Source of the DNA: Candidatus Bathyarchaeota archaeon B26-1
GTDB taxonomy: Archaea > Thermoproteota > Bathyarchaeia > Bathyarchaeales > B26-1
NCBI GenBank assembly: GCA_001593925.1
Contig: LUCD01000113.1
Coordinates: 1 to 5,137 of the forward strand
DNA: 5,137 nucleotides
Direction: 5' to 3'
The notes beneath the pieces are model-generated. The model was not told the DNA's origin, did not search any database, and saw nothing but the letters and a program-made list of their open reading frames with translations. Each line of letters begins with the position of its first letter. The stretch's first letter is position 1. Shown here one piece after another: positions 1 through 5,137 of this stretch. Made by a program: the position numbers and the translations under genes.

Positions 1-7
1 TTTAAAT
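1..7 (+). promoter_or_regulatory. TATA-like box (box A) upstream of dnaG
   Basis: TTTAAAT at the left edge matches the archaeal box A consensus. Its centre lies about 29 bases before the dnaG ATG at 33. With the usual spacing of about 25 bases from box to transcript start, transcription would begin near 28-32. That gives a leaderless or nearly leaderless dnaG mRNA. A BRE element, if present, lies outside the window. This is inferred from one short motif and spacing only. The stretch could also be the tail of an upstream gene, since stop triplets occur at 23-25 and 27-29. Confidence 0.45.
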
Positions 8-32
8 CCGAACGTTGGAGGCTGAATGAGGA

Positions 33-1172
33 ATGACATCTTCACAGTACTTCACTATCAAGTATAAGATAGTTGCCCGATTCGAGGTTGAGGGGGTAGT
101 TGAGAAGCCTGACGTCATAGGCGCGGTCTTCGGCCAGACGGAGGGCCTCTTCGGCTCCGAACTCGACCTAAGAGAACTCCAAAAGTCCGGTAGGATCGGC
201 CGCATAGAGATTGAAATCCAATCCAAAAAAGACAGAACCGAAGGTCTCATAATCATCCCAACGAGCCTAGACAGGGTCTCAACGGCCATCATAGCCGCGA
301 GTATAGAGAGTATAGAGAGGATCGGCCCTTGCGCGGCTAAGGTCTCCTTAGAGAAGATCGAGGACGTAAGGGAAGCTAAACGGAAAGCCATAATCAAGAG
401 GGCTAAAGAGATTCTGAAGAAGTGGGACCAAGAGGTGAGGCCGGAGGCCGAGGAAGTTTTCCGCGAGGTCTCCGAGATTCTAAAGGTTACGAAGGCTGAG
501 ACCTACGGGCCTGAAAAGCTCACCTCCGGCCCCAACATAGACCTAGCTAAGGAAATAATAATTGTTGAGGGGAGAGCTGACGTTATTAACCTCCTCAGAA
601 ACGGCATCTTAAACGTCATAGCTTTGGAGGGCGCGAAGGTACCCCAGACCATAGTTAAATTGACGAAGGAGAAGGAGGCGACCGCCCTCCTGGACGGCGA
701 CAGAGGCGGAGACCTCATAATGAAGGAACTTCTCCAAGTGACCAACGTTAAGTATATAGCTAGGGCGCCTAGGGGCAAGGAGGTTGAGGAGCTAACTCTG
801 AGAGAGATCATGGAAGCCCTCGAGAAGAAGGTTCCAGCCAGAGAGTTAAGAAAGAAGTTGAAGATGAGGCCTAGAGTACTCGTGCCGAAGGAGATAGTCG
901 AGGCCGCGAAGGAGCTGGAGGGAACGTTGGAGGCCATACTCCTAAACGAGAAGATGGAGAGGGTTGGGAGGCTTCCAGTAAGCGAGTTGGCTGAGAGACT
1001 CAAGGAGTTCGAGGGCGTCGACACCGTGGTCTTCGACGGGATCATAACCCAGAGGCTCGTCGACATGGCGAGCGAGAGGAAGATCAAGTACTTGGTGGCC
1101 GCTAGAATCTCTAACGTAATCAAACAGCCCTTGAACGTCCACCTGTTGACCTTCAAGGACATAATGGAGTGA
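33..1172 (+). CDS. dnaG: Archaeal DnaG-type primase (TOPRIM domain; also an exosome subunit)
   Basis: This encodes 379 residues, near the usual size of archaeal DnaG, which is much shorter than bacterial DnaG and lacks its zinc-binding and helicase-binding domains. The N-terminal domain (about 1-165) ends in the conserved stretch YGPEKLTSGPNIDLAKE. The TOPRIM domain (about 172-255) shows the catalytic Glu in IIIVEGRADV (E179) and the metal-binding DxD in LLDGDRGGD (D221, D223). A charged C-terminal region ends in a conserved-looking block, GVDTVVFDGIITQRLVD (about 328-344). In characterised archaea this protein makes short RNA primers in vitro and is a stable, poly(A)-favouring RNA-binding subunit of the RNA exosome, so it may act in RNA decay as much as in replication; PriSL is the main replicative primase. 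ATG 33 is chosen because it opens the conserved protein. GGAGG at 17-21 is 11 bases upstream, rather far, and an ATG at 26 is out of frame. No catalytic residue is missing. It converges with polB. Confidence 0.96.
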   Translation: MTSSQYFTIKYKIVARFEVEGVVEKPDVIGAVFGQTEGLFGSELDLRELQKSGRIGRIEIEIQSKKDRTEGLIIIPTSLDRVSTAIIAASIESIERIGPCAAKVSLEKIEDVREAKRKAIIKRAKEILKKWDQEVRPEAEEVFREVSEILKVTKAETYGPEKLTSGPNIDLAKEIIIVEGRADVINLLRNGILNVIALEGAKVPQTIVKLTKEKEATALLDGDRGGDLIMKELLQVTNVKYIARAPRGKEVEELTLREIMEALEKKVPARELRKKLKMRPRVLVPKEIVEAAKELEGTLEAILLNEKMERVGRLPVSELAERLKEFEGVDTVVFDGIITQRLVDMASERKIKYLVAARISNVIKQPLNVHLLTFKDIME

Positions 1173-1194
1173 AGTTTTCAGGGATAGGCGGGCT

Positions 1195-3576
1195 CTACCC
1201 CTTCTTCAAGAAGTCGAAGAGGGTTTTTGGGGTTTTTGGGGGGTTCAGATCGTCTGCGGTGACCCCGAACATGGAGAGGACTCTCAGGGCGGCTGGCACG
1301 ATCTGATTGGAAACGTAATACTCGATGTCTAGCTCCTCGTACGAAGCTAAGATATGGGGTTTAGCCTTCTTATAGAGCCTTCCAGGCCCCTCAACTATAA
1401 CGTATCCGACCTTGTCGTTTGGGGAGAGTTCCCAGCCCTCCTTCATGAGAATCTTGGCGGCCTCGACGTGAGGGGCCTTCACGGCGTACTTCTCAACGGG
1501 CCTCGTCAAGGTCTTCCATATAACTAGGTCCTTGTAGGGGATTCTTCTTTCCCTGAGGCTTGAGATCACCTTTTGGACGAACCTTACAGCCTTCTCGACG
1601 GACTTCTCTTTGAGGATGAGTCTGAGAACCTCCTCCTGGACGTTCTTGGCTATGGCCGCCCAGTCTCCCCTGACGACCTCTAGGCCTACAATGTCGAGTT
1701 CGCCGTTAGGGAGGAGGCCGCAGTACCTCTTCTTCGCTTCCGTGAAGAATATTCTCTTGTAGATTTTGTCTGGTTTTATCTCGAGGCCGATCTTTTCTTC
1801 GATCCTCTTTGAGAGCGCCTTTATCTTTTCCGGATCGTACTTGATGAAGATGCTGTCTGTGTCGCTGTAGATCACCTCCAAACCCATGCTTCTCGCCGTC
1901 TCTATCGTGTTGAGGATTATGCTTCTACCCCAGGCGGTAGTAGCTTCGGCTATCGGCTTGATGTACCAGCGGGCGCCTACCCAACCGGCGTAACCGTAAG
2001 TGGCGTTCGTTATCACCTTCACGGCCTTCTGCCTAGCGTCTAGAACCCTGTACTCCACGCTTCCAGGCTTAACCTTCCTGAGTCTACGTCTGATCTCGTC
2101 CCTAACGGAGATCAGACCGGAGAGGACACGCTTATAGAAGCCTGGAGGCGCCTTCACGAACCTGTGTCCAACCTCGGGTGCGACGTTCACTCCTTGGGGA
2201 GGCTCAGGCTCAGACGGGTCTAGGTAGGTGTCCGGCGATATGTTGTACTCGATCATGATGTTGGGGTACATCGACTTGAAGTCTAGGACTGCCACGTCTT
2301 CGTGTATTCCGGGCTTCGGTTTGAGAACCATCCCTCCAGCGTAGGGTCTGTAGCGCCGTTCAACCCTCCTCGGGATGAGCTCCCTCATCCTGTAGGCTTC
2401 TCTTATGAGGAACCACTCGACCCTGAACCCTACGGCGGCCCTCCCTATCTGGTCTAGAGGTAGACCCACAAGCTTGGAGAGTTCAACGGCGAAGTCGGCC
2501 AGAGCCTCGTATATTCCCATCACGCACTTGGCGTTCTCCATCGAGAACTGTGCTAGGAGAGGCCTCTTCTCAGGGTTCTCCCAGTACTCAGCGATCTCAA
2601 CGTCCTCTATTAGGAGGCGGTCCTTGACCTTCATCACCCCCAGGTAGTCTGCAACGTTCTCTAGGGTTTTAACCTTGACTTCTGGAAGTTCATCGGCGAA
2701 GTCGAGAAGGTCAATGTTTGCCCTCCCAGTTATCGAGATGTGGCCATAGACGCTTCTATGCGGTTCAGCTCCAACCCTGTCTACGGTGAATTTAACCTCC
2801 ATTTTCCGGGCTCTCTTTTGGAGAAACTCCCAGTCCATCCTGTTTGTTCCGTACCCAACTATGATATCTGGATCGAACTCCTTGACTTGGTGTATGAAAT
2901 CTTCTATGACAACTTTATCCCCGTCAATGTTCTCGGCTATGATCTGCCTCTCTTCACCCGTGCTTGTTACTGTTGAGATGATTGCGACGGGGCTTCTCTC
3001 AGGCTTGGGTGAACCCTTCGGGCTGTAATAGATGGCGGAGAAGGCCAGAACCCTCAGTTTTGGCGGTTCTTCCCTTCCAATCTTCTTAGGCCTCGACCTG
3101 GCTAAGTAGACCTTGTCGGCTTGAACGTTCAGCCTTTCCCTTAAGGGTTCAACCTCAACCTCATGCCACATGCAGGGGGTTACGTCGTTGTCGATGAGGT
3201 AACGCATCGAGTATCGGATGTCGTCTTCGAGGGGACACTTCACGCCCTCAACCTTCGAGAGAAGATTCGCGTACTGAGGAATGGAGTCTGGGTCTTGACA
3301 GTAAATCTTGATCGCCTTAACAGGCTTGCCGAAGAGTTTTCTCTCGACGACCTCCATCCTCGTCGAGGGGTGGAGGCGGCTCCTAAGCGCTTCTACACCT
3401 TCCAAGACCGTTTTTGGGTCGACGCCTTCTTGAAGGAGGAGGTAGAAGTAGGGTTGGAACCCTCTATCTATCACGAGTATACGTGACCCCTCCTCGTTCA
3501 CGCCCCAGAGCCATATCTCAGGCTCCCCCTCCTTAACCTCATAATTCAAGTCCAGAAGCCAGAACCTCTCCTTCAA
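1195..3576 (-). CDS. Archaeal family-B DNA polymerase with degenerate 3'-5' exonuclease motifs
   Basis: From the TTG at 3574-3576 this encodes 793 residues, normal for an archaeal PolB. Domain order: N-terminal domain from FWLLDLNYEV (5-14) to MRYLIDNDVTPC (124-135); exonuclease-like domain (about 173-365); then palm, fingers and thumb. The polymerase centre is intact: Y-GG/A YAGG (412-415), motif A DFKSMYP (432-438, D432), motif B RQKAVKVITNATYG (515-528; K520, N524, YG), motif C YSDTDS (570-575; D572, D574), KKRY (615-618) and GLEVVRGDW (631-639). The exonuclease site is not. Exo I reads LAFSAIYYS where DIE is expected (S180-A-I182); Exo III reads FSMEN (344-348) for YxxxD; Exo II GYGTNRMDW keeps D248. 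The C-terminus, PKTLFDFL (783-790), fits a PCNA-interacting peptide. TTG is chosen because the family's N-terminal block begins directly after it; a longer ATG start at 3657 adds 27 unrelated hydrophobic residues lying across the promoter. It is probably a non-proofreading DNA polymerase. Its PolB subgroup cannot be assigned by eye. Confidence 0.95.
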   Translation of the reverse strand: MKERFWLLDLNYEVKEGEPEIWLWGVNEEGSRILVIDRGFQPYFYLLLQEGVDPKTVLEGVEALRSRLHPSTRMEVVERKLFGKPVKAIKIYCQDPDSIPQYANLLSKVEGVKCPLEDDIRYSMRYLIDNDVTPCMWHEVEVEPLRERLNVQADKVYLARSRPKKIGREEPPKLRVLAFSAIYYSPKGSPKPERSPVAIISTVTSTGEERQIIAENIDGDKVVIEDFIHQVKEFDPDIIVGYGTNRMDWEFLQKRARKMEVKFTVDRVGAEPHRSVYGHISITGRANIDLLDFADELPEVKVKTLENVADYLGVMKVKDRLLIEDVEIAEYWENPEKRPLLAQFSMENAKCVMGIYEALADFAVELSKLVGLPLDQIGRAAVGFRVEWFLIREAYRMRELIPRRVERRYRPYAGGMVLKPKPGIHEDVAVLDFKSMYPNIMIEYNISPDTYLDPSEPEPPQGVNVAPEVGHRFVKAPPGFYKRVLSGLISVRDEIRRRLRKVKPGSVEYRVLDARQKAVKVITNATYGYAGWVGARWYIKPIAEATTAWGRSIILNTIETARSMGLEVIYSDTDSIFIKYDPEKIKALSKRIEEKIGLEIKPDKIYKRIFFTEAKKRYCGLLPNGELDIVGLEVVRGDWAAIAKNVQEEVLRLILKEKSVEKAVRFVQKVISSLRERRIPYKDLVIWKTLTRPVEKYAVKAPHVEAAKILMKEGWELSPNDKVGYVIVEGPGRLYKKAKPHILASYEELDIEYYVSNQIVPAALRVLSMFGVTADDLNPPKTPKTLFDFLKKG
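1221..1243 (+). terminator. Possible T-tract terminator of dnaG, inside the 3' end of polB
   Basis: On the + strand, about 50 bases after the dnaG stop, two T5 runs (1224-1228 and 1233-1237) sit between G-runs. Archaeal RNA polymerase commonly terminates at short T tracts without a hairpin. A weaker TTTT lies at 1174-1177. The convergent gap is only 22 bases, so dnaG transcripts would end within polB antisense sequence. The same bases encode polB's C-terminus, so the T-runs may simply reflect its Pro-Lys-Thr codons. Confidence 0.35.
1222..1239 (-). repeat. Perfect 9-bp tandem duplication encoding PKT-PKT next to the PIP box
   Basis: Two identical copies of CCAAAAACC (read on the - strand) lie head to tail at 1231-1239 and 1222-1230, exactly in frame with polB. 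They encode Pro-Lys-Thr twice (residues 780-785) at and just before the PCNA-interacting peptide. An in-frame 9-bp slip would lengthen the flexible linker to the PIP box without damaging it. On the + strand this gives alternating T5 and G-runs (GGG, GGGG, GGGGGG). Confidence 0.8.
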
Positions 3577-3580
3577 AGGG

Positions 3581-3587
3581 CACCCCC
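3581..3587 (-). promoter_or_regulatory. Ribosome binding site of polB (supports TTG start)
   Basis: On the - strand GGGGGTG lies three bases before the TTG start. It can pair with the archaeal 16S 3' end (complement GAGGTGA) if one G-U pair is allowed. The spacing is short. It is the only Shine-Dalgarno-like sequence near the conserved N-terminus and supports starting at 3576. Confidence 0.45.
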
Positions 3588-3611
3588 AAATAAAGAGGTA
3601 GTAAGCCTTCA

Positions 3612-3617
3612 ATATAA
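3612..3617 (-). promoter_or_regulatory. TATA-like box for polB
   Basis: On the - strand TTATAT lies within a CTCTTATATTG context, centred near 3614. Applying the usual 25-base spacing puts the transcript start near 3589, giving a leader of about 13 bases that still contains the GGGGGTG element. This placement is also the reason to reject the longer polB reading frame, whose ATG at 3657 would lie upstream of the box. Confidence 0.4.
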
Positions 3618-3664
3618 GAGTGAGCTGCGCCGCCAACATCGATAGAGGTTTCAGCAACTAAACC

Positions 3665-3671
3665 TATTAAT
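3665..3671 (+). promoter_or_regulatory. TATA-like box for the small gene at 3708
   Basis: TATTAAT is preceded by AAACC, which could be a weak BRE. The centre at 3668 predicts a transcript start near 3693. The transcript would then begin at or next to the ATG at 3693 and carry the GGAGGG ahead of the ATG at 3708. It lies about 50 bases from the polB box on the opposite strand, forming a compact divergent promoter region. Confidence 0.35.
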
Positions 3672-3694
3672 GAGGAAACCGCTTGAGATTCTAT

Positions 3695-3700
3695 GGAGGG
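3695..3700 (+). promoter_or_regulatory. Shine-Dalgarno GGAGGG that favours the ATG at 3708
   Basis: GGAGGG ends seven bases before the ATG at 3708, ideal spacing for an archaeal ribosome binding site. It overlaps the alternative in-frame ATG at 3693, which has no such element of its own. It therefore decides for the 121-residue product, unless translation is leaderless from 3693. Confidence 0.5.
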
Positions 3701-3707
3701 AGACTCC

Positions 3708-4073
3708 ATGTCTCCAATGGGGTACATAGACCTAAGGAGAGCCTTGAAGAACTTCCTCAAGGAGAAGGGTGTAACCCTCCAAGAAGTGTTGAGTTTGATG
3801 GATGAGGATAAGGAGGGGATAATGGAGGCCCTTAAGAAGAGGGTCCACCTAACCGAGGCTCAAAGCAGAGCTCTGGAACGCAACCTCTCCAGCAGAGACC
3901 TCAACCTCCTACTCTTCGTGATCCAGACGTTCTACATAGTGAACCCTGGGGGACTCTACAAGGGCCTCATAATCGAGCCTACGAGGGAAGACGTCATGTG
4001 GGGGAACAAGGTGACGTTTGAGGGGTGCAAGATGATACTCGAAGCCCTCAGAATCTCAACTACGAACCTGTGA
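3708..4073 (+). CDS. Small hypothetical protein, divergent from polB
   Basis: This encodes 121 residues from ATG 3708 (126 if the in-frame ATG at 3693 is used; see the GGAGGG and TATA entries). I do not recognise the family. The first half is highly charged and probably helical: DLRRALKNFLKEKGVTLQEV, then an acidic turn (MDEDKEG), then a second helix EALKKRVHLTEAQSRALERN. A more hydrophobic stretch, LNLLLFVIQTFYIV, follows; it contains Asn, Gln and Thr and looks like a buried helix rather than a membrane span. The C-terminal part, NPGGLYKGLIIEPTREDVMW...FEGCKMILEAL, could be a short strand-helix unit. It has no signal peptide, no cysteine cluster (a single Cys) and no recognisable catalytic motif. 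It reads as a real gene: codon use resembles its neighbours, it has its own promoter and ribosome site, and no competing gene overlaps it. It shares a divergent promoter region with polB and converges with the GTPase gene, 36 bases apart. Function is unknown. Confidence 0.75.
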   Translation: MSPMGYIDLRRALKNFLKEKGVTLQEVLSLMDEDKEGIMEALKKRVHLTEAQSRALERNLSSRDLNLLLFVIQTFYIVNPGGLYKGLIIEPTREDVMWGNKVTFEGCKMILEALRISTTNL

Positions 4074-4109
4074 AGCCCGTAGGCGGCGAAACCGGATTAA
4101 CCGTCCATT

Positions 4110-5137
4110 TCAATGTATCTCTATTACGTCTCCGTCCATCATGGTATGTTCAGGTCCAACCTTCTCGCCTGGATACTTGGCGCTTGGACCCCATATCCTC
4201 GCATACCTGAATTTTTTGTAGAGTTTGCTGTGGAGCTTCCTTGCTACATCTATCGCCTTTGAGTCTTTCTCCAAGACTATGGGCTTTTCGGAGGGCTCCT
4301 TGCTGGAGGGCTCCTTCGAGTAGACCCTTATGATCCCGAGCATACGGAAGACGGCCTCCCCAACCTTCTCCAGTCCTCTACCATCCACGCACGAAACGGG
4401 GATTACGGGAATCGTTCCTCCAACCTCCTCGATTAGAGCTTTGACTTTTTGATCGGAACCTTCCACGTCGGCCTTGTTGGCCAAGATCACGGAGGGCTTG
4501 TAGACGGAGCTCGAGAAGAGCTCGTCCTCGATCATCTCTAGGGTAACCTTGCCACGTATCTTGACGAGGGCTGAGGCAACCTTGTACTCCATCAAGAGGC
4601 GGCGGACATCCTCCACGGTGCAGTCGACCAGACGCCCGCTACCGACAACCTTGACGCCGACCCCGGGCTGTCTAACGATCTTAACCTCGCCTTCAGGCCT
4701 CTCGATCCGTATGCCAGCCGCCTCGAGCTCCGAGATCAAAGTTCTTAACTGCTCGACGGGTTCGGCTGAGAGGTCGACGACGAGGAGGAGGCCGTCCGCG
4801 TTCCTAGCCAACCCTAGGATTTGGGGGCCCTCCATCCTACCTTCTGAGGAGCCTTCCACGAGGGCTGGGGCCTCGACGAGCTGAAACTGGATGTCCCGGT
4901 ACTGGAGCATGCCTAAAGCGGGCTTCCGGGTTGTGTAGGGAACAGGGTTGATCTCCGGTTTGGCGTTGGTGAGGGCCGCTAGGAGACTGCTTCTCCCAAC
5001 GTTCGTCAGCCCTAAGATGACTATCTGGCCGGCTCCCTCCTTAGGGACCGAGAAGAGGTGGCGGCCACTGCTCTTTCTGCGGGTTCTCGACCTTTCGAGC
5101 TCCTCCTCTAGGGCCGCTATCTTCCTCCTAACGTTCA
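4110..5137 (-). CDS. DRG/Rbg-family (OBG-type) GTPase with TGS domain, N-terminus cut off by window edge
   Basis: The frame is open to the right edge. 341 residues are visible and there is no certain start; the last two bases (TG on the - strand) could belong to a start codon, but family members usually have roughly 40 more residues. Order: charged, probably coiled helix (NVRRKIAALEEELERSRTRR, 1-20); G domain; an inserted segment typical of DRG proteins (about 125-210, with VRRLLMEYKVASALVKIRG and SSSVYKP); TGS domain (about 267-341) ending in GDVIEI. Nucleotide motifs: G1 GLTNVGRSS (42-50), with Arg48 where Lys is usual; G2 region PYTT (66-69); G3 position EAPA (88-91) instead of DxxG; G4 NKAD (220-223), intact; G5 VSC (247-249). 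DRG proteins bind ribosomes or translation factors, and TGS domains contact RNA or ribosome partners, so a role in translation is likely. The P-loop and G3 changes suggest altered GTP hydrolysis. A short duplication lies in the linker. It converges with the small gene. Confidence 0.9.
   Translation of the reverse strand, partial: NVRRKIAALEEELERSRTRRKSSGRHLFSVPKEGAGQIVILGLTNVGRSSLLAALTNAKPEINPVPYTTRKPALGMLQYRDIQFQLVEAPALVEGSSEGRMEGPQILGLARNADGLLLVVDLSAEPVEQLRTLISELEAAGIRIERPEGEVKIVRQPGVGVKVVGSGRLVDCTVEDVRRLLMEYKVASALVKIRGKVTLEMIEDELFSSSVYKPSVILANKADVEGSDQKVKALIEEVGGTIPVIPVSCVDGRGLEKVGEAVFRMLGIIRVYSKEPSSKEPSEKPIVLEKDSKAIDVARKLHSKLYKKFRYARIWGPSAKYPGEKVGPEHTMMDGDVIEIH
4290..4319 (-). repeat. Short tandem repeat encoding KEPSS-KEPSE in the GTPase
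   Basis: A 12-base unit (GGAGGGCTCCTT on the + strand) occurs at 4290-4301 and 4305-4316, so the 15-base period is kept in frame. It encodes KEPS-x twice near the start of the TGS domain (visible residues 274-283). The region is low in complexity and probably a loop, where slippage is tolerated. Confidence 0.7.

Noticed and set aside
503..1162. Long open frame on the - strand inside dnaG (219 codons).
   Set aside because: It is antisense to the clearly conserved TOPRIM primase, and its Ser/Leu-rich translation is typical of a shadow frame. The other opposite-strand frames inside dnaG, polB and the GTPase gene were dropped for the same reason.
1221..1243. Intramolecular G-quadruplex in the G/T-rich stretch.
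   Set aside because: Only three separate G-runs of three or more are present. A fourth would have to come from splitting the G6 run with no loop.
3001..3060. A sequencing frameshift hiding a normal DIE motif in polB Exo I.
   Set aside because: No other frame of these bases encodes D-x-E, the flanking LRVLAF and YSPKGSPKP are in the same frame with normal spacing, and Exo III is independently altered.
1195..3576. Intein or intron in polB, a common site of inteins in archaea.
   Set aside because: Motifs A, B and C are contiguous, the total length is normal, and no intein splice-junction blocks are seen.
3577..3657. N-terminal extension of polB from the ATG at 3657 (27 extra residues, hydrophobic, signal-like).
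   Set aside because: Archaeal PolB begins at the FWLLDLNYEV block. The extension overlaps the TATA-like box and resembles nothing in the family; a secreted or membrane-anchored polymerase is implausible.
3539..3760. 73-codon - strand frame spanning the polB promoter region.
   Set aside because: It overlaps the polB N-terminus, the promoter elements and the start of the small + strand gene, and shows no recognisable motif.
4074..4109. Hairpin terminator between the small gene and the GTPase gene.
   Set aside because: The 36-base gap shows no clear stem-loop and no T tract on either strand; GGATTAACC is only an imperfect palindrome.

Overview
The window comes from an archaeon, most likely of the Thermoproteota/TACK branch or a related uncultured lineage. 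The evidence is an archaeal-type DnaG primase, an archaeal family-B DNA polymerase with a C-terminal PCNA-binding peptide, and a DRG-type GTPase ending in a TGS domain. TATA-like boxes lie about 25 bases before predicted transcript starts, and arginine is encoded mostly by AGG/AGA. The exact lineage cannot be fixed by eye.

Layout from left to right: (1) a TATA-like box at the extreme left edge, then dnaG on the + strand (33-1172). (2) A 22-base gap, then a family-B DNA polymerase on the - strand (1195-3576), tail to tail with dnaG. (3) A divergent promoter region of about 130 bases (3577-3707). (4) A small unrecognised gene on the + strand (3708-4073). (5) A 36-base convergent gap, then a DRG/Rbg-family GTPase on the - strand, which runs off the right edge (4110-5137) and lacks its N-terminus. 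The window is gene-dense, with no RNA gene, CRISPR array, transposon or intein visible, and no gene-free stretch over 300 bases.

The most interesting item is the DNA polymerase. All its polymerase motifs (A, B, C, KKRY, Y-GG/A) are intact, but its 3'-5' exonuclease motifs have decayed. Exo I, normally DIE, reads SAI; Exo III, normally YxxxD, reads FSMEN; Exo II keeps its Asp in an altered setting. It should therefore be a polymerase that can synthesise but not proofread, sitting beside a primase gene. The GTPase is also unusual at its nucleotide site: the P-loop lysine is arginine and the DxxG switch II motif reads EAPA. The genes are not one operon. Neighbouring genes alternate in strand, so shared function between dnaG, polB and the small gene is only a contextual suggestion.
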